A stretch of DNA of 64,000 nucleotides, taken from assembly GCF_946479755.1 (NCBI RefSeq), contig NZ_CAMLHC010000002.1, positions 62,001-126,000 on the forward strand. The letters run 5' to 3'. Source of the DNA: an uncultured Chitinophaga sp. GTDB taxonomy: Bacteria; Bacteroidota; Bacteroidia; Chitinophagales; Chitinophagaceae. A program made the translations under genes and the position numbers. The notes below the pieces were generated by a model. The model searched no databases. It was not told where the DNA came from and saw only the letters and a program-made list of their open reading frames with translations. Positions 18,009 to 26,435 of this stretch are shown one piece after another. Within the stretch, counting starts at the first letter, position 1, and every line of letters starts with the position of its first letter.

Positions 18009-19271
18009 TTACCGCTCCAGGATCGCGGTAACGCCCATGCCACCGGCGGTGCAGATGGATACCAAAGCCCTGCCTCCGCCGCGTTCCTGGAGTATTTTAG
18101 CCGTTTGTGCCACAATCCTCGCCCCTGTGGCGGCAAAAGGATGCCCAATGGCCACGCTGCCGCCTTTGGTGTTTAGTTTGTTACGGTCTATACTCCCCAG
18201 CGGGGCCTCCAGCCCCAGTTTTTTACAGTAAGCGGCGTCTTCCCAGGCTTTGAGGGTACAGAGTACCTGACCGCAGAAAGCTTCATGAATTTCATATATA
18301 TCAAAATCCTGCAGGCGCAGGTTGTTGCGTTGCAGCAATCGTGCTACAGCGGAGGTAGGCGCCATCAGCAGTCCTTCGCCATGCACGTAGTCCACTGCGG
18401 CGGTCTCCCCGTCTGTCAGATACGCCTGTACCGGCCATTGCCGGCGCTGTGCATATTCTTCGGAGGCCAGCAGCAGCGCAGCGGCGCCGTCGGTATAGAT
18501 GGTGCTGTTGCCCGCGGTGAGCGTGCCTTTGCCGCTATGATCAAAAGCGGGTTTCAGCGTAGCTAATTTTTCAGGTGTGGTATCGGAGCGGATGATGGTG
18601 TCGCGGCTCACGTTTTTGAACGGGATGACCAGCCCTTCGAAGAAGCCGGCCATATAGGCGCGGGTGGCGTTCATATGACTGCTATACGCCAGCGCGTCCT
18701 GTTCCTCCCGGCTGATGCCCCATTCCTGCACCATTTTTTCGGTGTGTTGGCCCATCGAGAGACCGGTGCGCGGTTCTACAATGGAAGGGTAGAGAGGCGA
18801 CAGTTCGCGGAAACGGATAGAAGTGAGAATACGCAGTTTCTCTCCCAGTGTTTTGGCGCCTTTGAGGGCAGTGAGTTTCCAGGACAGCTGCTGTTGCAGC
18901 ATCAGCGGAAGGTCGCTGTTGGTATCGCTGCCGCCGGCGATACCGGTTTCAATCTGTCCGGCTGCGATGCGCAGACCCAGCTGTATGGCGGCGTCGAGGC
19001 TGGTGCCGCAGGCGCGTTGTACGTTGTAAGCCGGCGTGTGTGGATCGAGCGCTGTGCCCAGCACACATTCCCGGGCGAAGTTCCATTCGGTGGAACGGTT
19101 CAGCAGCGCGCCCAGCGCCACATCACCGACACGTTGCCCTTCCAGCCGGTAGGTGCTCACCAGCGCATGCAGGCAGGCGGTGAGCATCTCCTGGTTAGAC
19201 ACCCGGTTGTATTCCCGGAAGGATTTGACAAAGGGAATCCTTTTCCCGCCGATAACAGCCACTTTTCTCAT
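18009..19271 (-). CDS. Thiolase (acetyl-CoA C-acyltransferase)
   Basis: A 420-residue thiolase of the FadI-like long subclass, which cleaves 3-ketoacyl-CoA or condenses acetyl-CoA. The nucleophile is C88 in NVQRACGTSLDAA, the histidine motifs are EIHEAFCGQ and AIGHPFAATGAR, and the second cysteine is in SICTAGGMGV, so the active site is complete. It is the last gene of a minus-strand run starting with a P-type ATPase and a 2-hydroxyacid dehydrogenase (50 bases from the latter). No other beta-oxidation gene is nearby, so degradation versus synthesis cannot be decided. Confidence 0.9.
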   Translation of the reverse strand: MRKVAVIGGKRIPFVKSFREYNRVSNQEMLTACLHALVSTYRLEGQRVGDVALGALLNRSTEWNFARECVLGTALDPHTPAYNVQRACGTSLDAAIQLGLRIAAGQIETGIAGGSDTNSDLPLMLQQQLSWKLTALKGAKTLGEKLRILTSIRFRELSPLYPSIVEPRTGLSMGQHTEKMVQEWGISREEQDALAYSSHMNATRAYMAGFFEGLVIPFKNVSRDTIIRSDTTPEKLATLKPAFDHSGKGTLTAGNSTIYTDGAAALLLASEEYAQRRQWPVQAYLTDGETAAVDYVHGEGLLMAPTSAVARLLQRNNLRLQDFDIYEIHEAFCGQVLCTLKAWEDAAYCKKLGLEAPLGSIDRNKLNTKGGSVAIGHPFAATGARIVAQTAKILQERGGGRALVSICTAGGMGVTAILER

Positions 19272-19321
19272 AAAAGCGCATTTTCTTAAAGGTACTTAAA
19301 AGAAAAGAAGCGGCCATGCTG

Positions 19322-20287
19322 TCACAGGCTGGTAACGGGATTGGGCAGCGGCTCGCCTTTGAAAGCGGCCAGTATGTTTTTGGCGGCCATCACAGACATG
19401 GCATTGCGGGTTTCCACGGTGGCGGAGCCAATATGTGGCAGTACCGCCACAGTCGGCATGTCGAGCAACGGATTATCGGGCTGCATCGGTTCTGGATTGG
19501 TGACATCCAGTCCTGCACCCCAGATAACGCCCTGTTGCAGCGCGGCAATCAGATCCGCCTCGTTGTGGATGGCGCCCCTGGCGGTATTGATGAAAATAGC
19601 CGACGGCTTCATCTGTTCAAAAACAGCTTTGTTGAATACGCCGGTGGTCTCCGGTGTGAGTGCGGTATGCACGGTAAGCACGTCGCTCTGTGCCAGCAGT
19701 TCTTCGAAAGAAACCCTGACGGCGCCCAGCTCTTTTTCAGCCGCTTCATTGCGGCCGCGGTTGTGATAAATCACTTTCATGTTGAAAGCGCTGACGCAAC
19801 GTTTAGCCATCACATGACCGATATTGCCCAGTCCCCAGATACCGAGCGTTTTTCCTTCCAGGTCTACGCCCAGGTTAGCGGTAGGTTCGGAGAAATTCCA
19901 TTCTCCGCGCAGGATACGCCGGTAGTGGAAAAAAGCTTTGCGCGCTACAGACATCATCAGCAGGAAAGCGGTATCGGCAGTGGCCGCACTTAATACGCCC
20001 GGCGTATTGGTCACCGGCACCCGCAGCTCGTTGGCCGCGGCCACGTCTACTTTGTCATATCCGACAGACAGCAACGCTACCACCTTCAGGTGACGGCATT
20101 GCTCCAGGAAAGCGCGGTCTATGTGGTTGTCGCTCGCCAGCAGTAACGCATCGTATTGCTGACAATGCGCAATCAGCTCTGCTGCGGAAAGTCCCCGCTT
20201 CTCCGTCCACTGGGTTACGCTGATGCCTGCACGTTGTAATAGTTCCAGTCCATCCGGCGGGATGACTCTTGTTGCAAAAACCTTCAT
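19322..20287 (-). CDS. D-2-hydroxyacid dehydrogenase (glyoxylate/hydroxypyruvate reductase type)
   Basis: A 321-residue NAD(P)-dependent enzyme of the GhrB/GRHPR group. The nucleotide-binding loop is GIWGLGNIGHVMAKR (about residue 150). Catalytic residues are the arginine in INTARGAIHNE, the glutamate in DVTNPEPMQPDNPL and the histidine in AVLPHIGSATVETR. The arrangement WGAGLDVTNPEPM and lack of an ACT domain favour glyoxylate or hydroxypyruvate reduction rather than phosphoglycerate oxidation. It begins 5 bases after the stop of the P-type ATPase gene, so they share a transcript. Confidence 0.88.
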   Translation of the reverse strand: MKVFATRVIPPDGLELLQRAGISVTQWTEKRGLSAAELIAHCQQYDALLLASDNHIDRAFLEQCRHLKVVALLSVGYDKVDVAAANELRVPVTNTPGVLSAATADTAFLLMMSVARKAFFHYRRILRGEWNFSEPTANLGVDLEGKTLGIWGLGNIGHVMAKRCVSAFNMKVIYHNRGRNEAAEKELGAVRVSFEELLAQSDVLTVHTALTPETTGVFNKAVFEQMKPSAIFINTARGAIHNEADLIAALQQGVIWGAGLDVTNPEPMQPDNPLLDMPTVAVLPHIGSATVETRNAMSVMAAKNILAAFKGEPLPNPVTSL

Positions 20288-20292
20288 ATCAT

Positions 20293-22794
20293 TTATTGAT
20301 TTTTAAATTTTCTTTTACGCCATTTCCATATCTCAAACCACCATACAGATACCGCGCCAACGCCGGCACACAGCAGCAAAGAGCGTATATCCAGCGCCGT
20401 GATGTGGAAGAAGCGCGCCACCGGCGGAATGTAAAGCATTGCGGCCAGCAGCAACAGCGTGATCAGGATAACGCCTACCATCAGTTTGTTGTGGTTACGC
20501 ATACTGGTGATAAAGGAATAATAGAAAGAGCGGTTCACCTGTGTCAGGAATACATTGGCGAGTACCAGGGTGGTAAATACCATGCTGCGGACATAGGTTT
20601 CATCATGGTCCTGTGACAGGCTGTACTGGTAAACGCCCAGTACGCCGGCGGTGATTACAAGCCCCTGCAGCAGGCTGATGGCCATCTCTTTAAAAGAGAG
20701 GAACGTTTGTCCGATAGGGCGTGGCGGCAGCCGCATGGCGTTGGGTTCCATCGGCTCGTTTTCATAAACGATGGAGCAGGTGGGGCCCATGATCAGCTCG
20801 AGGAAGATGACGTGTACCGGGCTAAAAATATTCGGGTACGTCCACCCGAGAAACAACGGCAGCGATACGGTGAGGATAATGGGAATATGAATGGAGATGA
20901 TGTATTGTACCGCTTTTTTGATGTTGGTATAGATCCTCCGGCCGATGGCTACAGCGTCTACCATGCCGGAGAGGTCGTCGTTCACGAGGACCAGCGCGGC
21001 GGCCTGTTTGGCGATTTCGGTGCCTTTTTGTCCCATGGCGATGCCGATGTGGGCGGCTTTCAGGGCGGGGCCGTCGTTGACGCCGTCGCCGGTCATGGCC
21101 ACTACCTGGCTGTCTGCCTTGAGCGCGTTGATGGCGGCCAGTTTGGCTTCGGGGAACATACGGGTGAAGATATTGACCCGCAGCAGGGTGGCCTGCATTT
21201 CCGGCAGGGACTGTTGCATCAGCGTATCGCCGTCTATTGCTTCCCCGGCGCGCCGCAGTCCGGCTTGTGTGGCAATGGCTTTGGTGGTGGCGCTGTTATC
21301 GCCGGTGATGATCTTGATGTCGATGCCGGCTTCGTAAAACCGTTGGAAGACCTGGCTGATGTTGGCTTTGGGAGGATCGTAAAAAGCTACCAGTCCCACG
21401 AAGGTAAAGGGCAGTTCCTGCTGTTGCGCCGGATAGTCCGTCCCTTTAAAGTCGGAGGTGGCTACGCCTAACAGGCGGTATCCTTTTTCCGCCAGTTGAC
21501 GGAGCTGTTGCTGTACTTTGTTTTTTTCTGCCTCCGGCAGATGGCAAACGCGGAGAATAGCTTCCGGCGCTCCTTTGGCGGCAATGATCCGTTGACCGTC
21601 ATTCGTTTCAAATACGTGGGTCATCATGGGAGGTTTGCCTTCCAGCGGGTATTCATGTACCATGTGGTACTGCGGGCGTTCGTCCGTGGCCGTAGTCTGC
21701 GCATACAGTTGGTGCAGCGTTTTCTCCATCGGATCAAACGGTACCGGCTCGCTGGCCCACATGGCGGCGCGGATAACGGGGGCCGGCCACTGACCGTCTT
21801 CATACAGCGTTTGGTCGGCGCCGTTATAGACCGATTGCAGGCTCATTTTGTTTTCCGTAATGGTGCCGGTTTTATCGGTGCAGATGACGGTGGCGCTGCC
21901 CAGCGCTTCCACGGTGCGTATTTTTTTAACGATGATGCCCAGCTGCATCAGCCGCCGGGAACCGAGCGCCATAAACGTGGTAAAGGCCACGGGTATTTCT
22001 TCCGGCAGGATGGACATGGCGAGGGTGAGCCCTTTCAGCAGGCTGTCGGTCAGGCTGCGGCTCTGTATGAAATTGTACAGCCATACGGCAAGGAATACGC
22101 CGATGCCGATGATGGCCATCCCTTTTACAAACTGTTCTATCTGCTGTTGCAGCGGTGTGGGTTCTTCCCGGATGTCGAGGATGGCTCTGCCCAGCTGACC
22201 TATTTTGGTTTGATCGCCGATCTGTTCCACGCGGCAGATAGCGAGGCCGGACACCACGACGGTGCCGCTGTATACGTAGGGGTCTTCGCTGCCGGCGTCC
22301 TTGAAAACGGCGTAGGCTTCGCCGGTAAGTGCGGATTCGTTGACAGAAAAATCGTTGCTGTGTACAATCACTCCGTCGGCATTGATGGTGTTGCCTTCTG
22401 ACACTACCAGCATGTCGCCGGTGACGATATCGGCGGTGGGAATAGATTGCAGCGTACCGTTGCGGACCACTTTGCTCAGCGGCTCATTCATTTTCTCCAG
22501 CGCTTCCAGGGCCTTACGGCTACGGCTATCCTGGTAAAAAGAAATGCCGGATACCACCGCGATGGCTGCCAGCATAAAGTAGGCTTCGCCCCATTCGCCC
22601 AGTACAAAGTAGATGGCCGTAACGGCGATCAGCAACATCAGCATGGGTTCCTGCAATATCTCTTTAAGCAGCGCCAGCACCGGGTTGATGGAAGGTTCCG
22701 GCGGAATGTTCCGGCCGTATTCTTCCCGGGAGGCAGCTACTGCTGCGTCATCGAGGCCGCTGATATTTTCCGGTAAATTGATTTTTACTGCCAT
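20293..22794 (-). CDS. P-type cation-translocating ATPase (P2A, calcium type)
   Basis: An 833-residue inner-membrane ion pump. I start it at 22794 (MAVKINLPEN), which gives the usual cation-ATPase N-terminal helix; residues from upstream starts do not fit. The actuator motif LTGEAY, phosphorylation site D307 in CTDKTGTITENK, KGAPEAILRVC nucleotide site and hinge TGDGVNDGPALKAAHIGIAMG are all present. The membrane motif MSILPEEIPVAFT in helix 4 is of the PEE(L/I)P form found in calcium-type pumps (P2A), rather than the CPC of heavy-metal pumps. Ten membrane helices are expected. Calcium or manganese export is the likeliest function; the ion is inferred. Confidence 0.88.
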   Translation of the reverse strand: MAVKINLPENISGLDDAAVAASREEYGRNIPPEPSINPVLALLKEILQEPMLMLLIAVTAIYFVLGEWGEAYFMLAAIAVVSGISFYQDSRSRKALEALEKMNEPLSKVVRNGTLQSIPTADIVTGDMLVVSEGNTINADGVIVHSNDFSVNESALTGEAYAVFKDAGSEDPYVYSGTVVVSGLAICRVEQIGDQTKIGQLGRAILDIREEPTPLQQQIEQFVKGMAIIGIGVFLAVWLYNFIQSRSLTDSLLKGLTLAMSILPEEIPVAFTTFMALGSRRLMQLGIIVKKIRTVEALGSATVICTDKTGTITENKMSLQSVYNGADQTLYEDGQWPAPVIRAAMWASEPVPFDPMEKTLHQLYAQTTATDERPQYHMVHEYPLEGKPPMMTHVFETNDGQRIIAAKGAPEAILRVCHLPEAEKNKVQQQLRQLAEKGYRLLGVATSDFKGTDYPAQQQELPFTFVGLVAFYDPPKANISQVFQRFYEAGIDIKIITGDNSATTKAIATQAGLRRAGEAIDGDTLMQQSLPEMQATLLRVNIFTRMFPEAKLAAINALKADSQVVAMTGDGVNDGPALKAAHIGIAMGQKGTEIAKQAAALVLVNDDLSGMVDAVAIGRRIYTNIKKAVQYIISIHIPIILTVSLPLFLGWTYPNIFSPVHVIFLELIMGPTCSIVYENEPMEPNAMRLPPRPIGQTFLSFKEMAISLLQGLVITAGVLGVYQYSLSQDHDETYVRSMVFTTLVLANVFLTQVNRSFYYSFITSMRNHNKLMVGVILITLLLLAAMLYIPPVARFFHITALDIRSLLLCAGVGAVSVWWFEIWKWRKRKFKNQ

Positions 22795-22977
22795 ACGCCG
22801 GATTTTTTGTTGATACTGCCGTTGAAAACCGCCACAGTTTGCATCAGGATGGGGAGATAATAGCGTCTCTAATATAACAAATAATAGTGGGGCAACAGGC
22901 AAAAGTGTTATCTTCAGGGCCGAAACATGTCCGGAATGGTTCTTGTGGGCATCATCATCTAACTGTCGTCACAACTC

Positions 22978-24483
22978 ATGCGGAAACCGGGTCCGAGTAA
23001 TCTATTTATCAGATATATCTCTGCAAATAAGTGGTTGGTGGCTGCCATCTGTGTAGTTACCATATTAAGACTTTCTTTTATTGGCGCGATGGGGCTGATG
23101 CCCCAGGATGCGTACTATTTTTTTTATGGTCAGCATCTGGCGTTGTCTTACTTTGATCATCCGCCGGCTATTGCCTATACGCTGCGGCTTTTCACCGATG
23201 TTTTGGGCAGGTATGCCTGGGTGATCAAGCTGGCCGATACCGTAGTGACGATCGGCACGTTGCTGGCTTTTTACCGGTTGGCCACCTTTTTCCTGTCGCG
23301 GCACCGCGCTTCCCATGCGATATTGTTGCTGTATTCCACGCTCATGATCACATTGCTGTCGCTGGTGTCTACGCCGGATGTGCCGTTGTTGTTGTGGTGG
23401 AGCGTTTCGCTCATTGCGTTGTACAAAGCTGTGTTTGAAGGCAGCCGTATGGCGTGGGTGTGGACGGGCATTGCGATGGGACTGGCGTTTGACAGCAAGT
23501 ATACCGGTATTATTTTACCGATGGGCGCTATTTTATTTTTATTGCTGTCTGCCCGTTACCGGCATTATCTCTGGTCACCGTGGCTGTTACTGACCTTCGC
23601 ATTTTTCCTGCTGACTATTTCCCCTGTGGTGATCTGGAATGTGGAAAACCAGTTTGCCTCATTCCGTTTTCAGTCGTCCGGAAGGGTGGGCGGCATGGAG
23701 CTGCATCCGCTGGACTTCTTCGGCGTCATTGGCCATCAGGCCGCGATACTGATACCGGTGTTGCTGGGCGCGTTGTTTTACTATTTATACAAGGCTTTCG
23801 GCCATTACCGGCGGAAGGCGTGGCGCGTACCGGCGAAGCAGCTGTTCCTGCTGTGTTTCTTCCTGCCGCCGTTTTTGGGTTTTATGTTGATATCTCCCAT
23901 TTACTGGGTGAAGCTGAACTGGATGATGCCGGCGTATATCACGGGCATTATCTGGGTGAGCGCCTGGATGGGCATGAAATATATCCGTTGGCAGTGGATC
24001 GTTTCCATGGTGGTGCACCTGGCGCTGGCGGTGGAGATTCTTTTTTATCCGGTGCCTATTCATTCAGATGATACCATGATTGGCTGGGAAGGGCTGGGGA
24101 AAGCGGCGCGGGAGATACGCGCACAGTACCCGGATGATTTTATTTTTTCCGCCGATGATTATAAAACGAGCGCCATGCTCAATTTCTATCTTCCCGGAAT
24201 GGTCTATTCCAGGAATGTCATCGGGGAGAATGCGCTTCAATTTGATTATATCGGTACAGATCTGAGCAGGCTGGAAGGCAGGAATGCCATCTTTATCAAT
24301 TCGCTGACAGACGTGAAGGATGACAAGGACGAGCAGGCGTATGCAGATGCGCTGAAGCCTTATTTTGCCGAGTTGGAGCCGCTGCCGCCTGTTATTGTGA
24401 AACTGCATGGCAGGGTAGTACGTAAGTTTCTGGTATACCGTTGTTTTGGCTACCGGCCGCCACAGCCCTCCGTGGTGGAATAG
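22978..24483 (+). CDS. GT39/ArnT-like membrane glycosyltransferase
   Basis: A 501-residue polytopic protein of the dolichyl-phosphate-mannose transferase superfamily (GT39/GT83). The first periplasmic loop carries the expected acidic motif MGLMPQDAYYFFYGQHLALSYFDHPPAIAY, in which the aspartates and HPP are characteristic. About ten membrane helices follow, then a soluble C-terminal domain from about residue 365. Such enzymes transfer a sugar from a polyprenyl phosphate carrier to lipid A, other lipids or proteins at the outer face of the inner membrane. It is a single gene; its stop is 6 bases from that of the convergent Hpt gene. Acceptor and donor are unknown. Confidence 0.85.
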   Translation: MRKPGPSNLFIRYISANKWLVAAICVVTILRLSFIGAMGLMPQDAYYFFYGQHLALSYFDHPPAIAYTLRLFTDVLGRYAWVIKLADTVVTIGTLLAFYRLATFFLSRHRASHAILLLYSTLMITLLSLVSTPDVPLLLWWSVSLIALYKAVFEGSRMAWVWTGIAMGLAFDSKYTGIILPMGAILFLLLSARYRHYLWSPWLLLTFAFFLLTISPVVIWNVENQFASFRFQSSGRVGGMELHPLDFFGVIGHQAAILIPVLLGALFYYLYKAFGHYRRKAWRVPAKQLFLLCFFLPPFLGFMLISPIYWVKLNWMMPAYITGIIWVSAWMGMKYIRWQWIVSMVVHLALAVEILFYPVPIHSDDTMIGWEGLGKAAREIRAQYPDDFIFSADDYKTSAMLNFYLPGMVYSRNVIGENALQFDYIGTDLSRLEGRNAIFINSLTDVKDDKDEQAYADALKPYFAELEPLPPVIVKLHGRVVRKFLVYRCFGYRPPQPSVVE

Positions 24484-24489
24484 CAGCTG

Positions 24490-24867
24490 TTACAGGTCGA
24501 GGTCTTTCCTAACCAGGGGAACATTATTCTCTGCGGTGTTGATCAGTGTTTGAATGCTGTCATTGGTGGCGTTGTCCCAGACGCCGGTGTGTTTGATCTG
24601 GTCGAAGCAGGGCTGCAGGTAGTCCATGCCGAGGCTTTTGAAAGACGTCGCTATTTTATGTGTCTGGTGTTTGAGGGCTTCAAGATCTTTATCTGCTGCG
24701 AGCTGGCGGCAGTTGGTCACATATTCCAGGAGTGCTTCGAGGTACATGGAGGCGATTTCCTTCAGGAATTTATAATCGCCGGCGCTGACGAGCAGCAGGT
24801 ACTGAAAGGAGTAGGCCGGGGTGGTCACATTGGCCAGTTGCCGGAGTTTTTCCGCAGAATTACGCAT
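24490..24867 (-). CDS. Histidine phosphotransfer (Hpt) domain protein
   Basis: A 125-residue all-helical protein with one Hpt domain. The phosphorylatable histidine is H70 in HQTHKIATSFKSLGMDYL, which matches the H-x-(L/I)-x-x-S-x-x-x-L-G form of phosphotransfer proteins. It would carry phosphate between a receiver domain and another receiver. There is no hybrid kinase beside it, but a kinase and a receiver-CRP regulator lie 2-4 kb away. Its promoter region contains a strong CRP-type palindrome (24934-24951) shared with the divergent operon. Confidence 0.82.
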   Translation of the reverse strand: MRNSAEKLRQLANVTTPAYSFQYLLLVSAGDYKFLKEIASMYLEALLEYVTNCRQLAADKDLEALKHQTHKIATSFKSLGMDYLQPCFDQIKHTGVWDNATNDSIQTLINTAENNVPLVRKDLDL

Positions 24868-24933
24868 AAGGGGCTGCTTTAGGGGTTTTGTAAACAGATC
24901 TGTACCATTAAGTTACGACAATCAGCCGGATTT

Positions 24934-24951
24934 CGGTGACGGCCGTCACCG
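24934..24951. promoter_or_regulatory. Perfect palindrome of CRP/FNR operator type
   Basis: CGGTGACGGCCGTCACCG is an 18-base perfect palindrome with the GTGA-N6-TCAC core recognised by CRP-family helix-turn-helix domains. It lies between the divergent Hpt gene (start 24867) and the operon at 25071, about 50 bases before the -33 element of the latter. A CRP-fusion response regulator is encoded nearby at 26436-27494 and is the obvious candidate. The match is seen directly; the regulator is inferred. Confidence 0.6.
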
Positions 24952-24992
24952 GTCGCGTTGATGACAATCATTGCATGTTACCACAATTATCA

Positions 24993-25023
24993 TTGTTCAG
25001 GGTCCCGGGTGGAGGTACCTTTG
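24993..25023 (+). promoter_or_regulatory. Full Bacteroidota-type promoter
   Basis: TTG at 24993-24995, a 20-base spacer, and TACCTTTG at 25016-25023 fit the -33/-7 consensus (TTTG, 19-21 bases, TAnnTTTG). Transcription would start near 25030, giving a leader of about 40 bases for the gene at 25071. Confidence 0.6.
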
Positions 25024-25070
25024 TGTTGTCGGGAATATTTAATGTTTTTCTTTTTTTAATATGAACGCAT

Positions 25071-25760
25071 ATGTTTACCGGTTTTTTTTCCTCGTCCCTG
25101 CAGCGTAGATTTTGTGAAGGCTTTCTTTTTTATCCGATCAGAAGGCTGCGGCAGTACGGAGGATACATCTTCAAACAGTATAAATCAAAGTCTGGTATCA
25201 AAACGCTGCTGGAAAATCAGCGACAGATATTTGACTATAACGGTTACTATGCGGCAGAACTGGCCCGGCAGCTGAAAGATACGGCGTTGCCGCAGGCAGC
25301 AAAGCTCTCCCGGAAACTGGAAGCGTTGTATGTGGCCAGCAGGCAGGAGATGCAACACAATGCGGTAGGCTTTATGGAGTTCAACGAGGTGATCATCAGT
25401 TATTACCGTGAACTGAGCACTTACCAGGCGGTGGTGCTGGAAAGCCTGGAGAAAGAAATGAGACCGGCGGTCCGTATCAAGGCAGATGACGCGGCTTTAC
25501 AGTCCTTCAGGCCCGACTATCACGGCAACGTGCGGGATGTGATGAAGGGTTTTATCAAAGAAAGTAACAGAACTGCCAGATATTTACAGAAATGTATTGA
25601 TGGTGACAGTAATATTTATGATATTTGTGCAGACCGAAAAATGCAGGACCTGGTCAACAGCATCAAGGAGATGTCTCTGATACAGCGTGGAATGGTTACC
25701 TTGCTGCAACACTGGGAGGACCAGCAACGACTAAATGGTCTGCAGGTGTATTATAATTAG
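25071..25760 (+). CDS. Unrecognised helical protein
   Basis: A 229-residue protein I cannot assign. After a short basic and aromatic N-terminus (residues 1-45, with repeated FF and RR) it is almost entirely predicted helix, with charged amphipathic stretches such as AAELARQLKDTALPQAAKL and AKLSRKLEALYVASRQEMQ and an aromatic segment MEFNEVIISYYRELSTYQ. There is no signal peptide, clear membrane helix or known catalytic motif. An ATG at 25061 in another frame leads to a stop after 15 codons and was rejected. The next gene follows after 11 bases. A helical-bundle partner or signalling protein is possible, but this is speculation. Confidence 0.6.
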   Translation: MFTGFFSSSLQRRFCEGFLFYPIRRLRQYGGYIFKQYKSKSGIKTLLENQRQIFDYNGYYAAELARQLKDTALPQAAKLSRKLEALYVASRQEMQHNAVGFMEFNEVIISYYRELSTYQAVVLESLEKEMRPAVRIKADDAALQSFRPDYHGNVRDVMKGFIKESNRTARYLQKCIDGDSNIYDICADRKMQDLVNSIKEMSLIQRGMVTLLQHWEDQQRLNGLQVYYN

Positions 25761-25771
25761 CAGCACTTACT

Positions 25772-26158
25772 ATGAACAACCGGGAAGAAATCAGGGGAAA
25801 GAATCTGCAAGACCAGCAGATATGCAGAGGATGGCTAAGTATTCTGGAAGGATTGAGAAAAGAGAACACGGCACTGTTAGACAGGCTGACTGCCTCCCTG
25901 CGCCATGTTAATTCCCGGGACTTCCTGGACCAGGCGGAAGCCTTCCAGGAAAAAATGATCAGCAAAAACGAGTCTTTGAAGTTATTGCGGCATGAGGTGA
26001 TGGAGCAGCTCGACTGGCTGGATATTGTGCCACAGCCCAGTGAAGAGGCGCCACACGACTGGCCGGTGCTCACGCAGGATATGCGGAAGATGCAGGAGGA
26101 ATTTGAAAAGATGAAAGCGGCGTTCAATAACCTGCTGCGCAACTGGCAATTAGAGTAG
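25772..26158 (+). CDS. Unrecognised coiled-coil protein
   Basis: A 128-residue charged, helical protein with heptad-like stretches (SILEGLRKENTALLDRLTASL, QEKMISKNESLKLLRHEVMEQL and DMRKMQEEFEKMKAAFNNLL), separated by a proline-containing linker (VPQPSEEAPHDWP). There is no signal or membrane segment. It is translated from the same message as the preceding helical gene, 11 bases downstream, and the two are likely partners. Function unknown. Confidence 0.6.
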   Translation: MNNREEIRGKNLQDQQICRGWLSILEGLRKENTALLDRLTASLRHVNSRDFLDQAEAFQEKMISKNESLKLLRHEVMEQLDWLDIVPQPSEEAPHDWPVLTQDMRKMQEEFEKMKAAFNNLLRNWQLE

Positions 26159-26384
26159 AGATACCTGAATGATTGATAAATGAGAAGGAAAATCGTGTAA
26201 AAGATGTAATGTGAATGTGCGGATGAAAGTGTAGCAAGACCGAGGAAACGACAGCGTGGATGAAAAGATTGTGTAAGTGGATGTGGGGATGGTTTGTGAA
26301 TGGATGGGAATGTGAAAGTGCTATGCAGAGATGGTGGGGTTTGAAATTGTGGGGAATGTGAAAGTGACGATGTGTGAAGATCAT
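26159..26384. other. C-poor, purine-rich intergenic stretch
   Basis: About 225 bases with very few C residues on the plus strand, dominated by words such as GATG, AATGTG and GTGAAAGTG. GGGAATGTGAAAGTG occurs twice, starting near 26306 and 26352. There is no open frame of useful length in any direction. It could be a transcribed spacer, a degraded tandem repeat or a purine-rich tract affecting DNA structure; I see no gene in it. Confidence 0.45.
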
Positions 26385-26420
26385 TTTTTGTCCCCCGGGC
26401 CCACAGGCCCGGGGCAAAAA
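26385..26420. other. Long GC-rich hairpin after the receiver-CRP gene
   Basis: CCCCGGGCC - CACA - GGCCCGGGG forms a perfect 9-bp stem. It is extended outward by TTTTTG pairing with CAAAAA after a 2-base bulge. Both strands have T before and A after the stem, so neither direction gives the U-tract of a standard intrinsic terminator. It lies 15 bases after the stop of the minus-strand regulator. Confidence 0.6.
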
Positions 26421-26435
26421 GTGTTTTAAGCCGGG

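Noticed and set aside
25061..25108. Alternative start ATG at 25061 for the helical protein
   Set aside because: It opens a different frame that stops after 15 codons, so it does not extend the gene at 25071. A frameshifted N-terminus cannot be excluded, but nothing else supports it.
26385..26420. Standard intrinsic terminator for the receiver-CRP gene
   Set aside because: The stem is excellent, but A residues rather than T follow it on both strands, so it was listed as a hairpin of unknown role.
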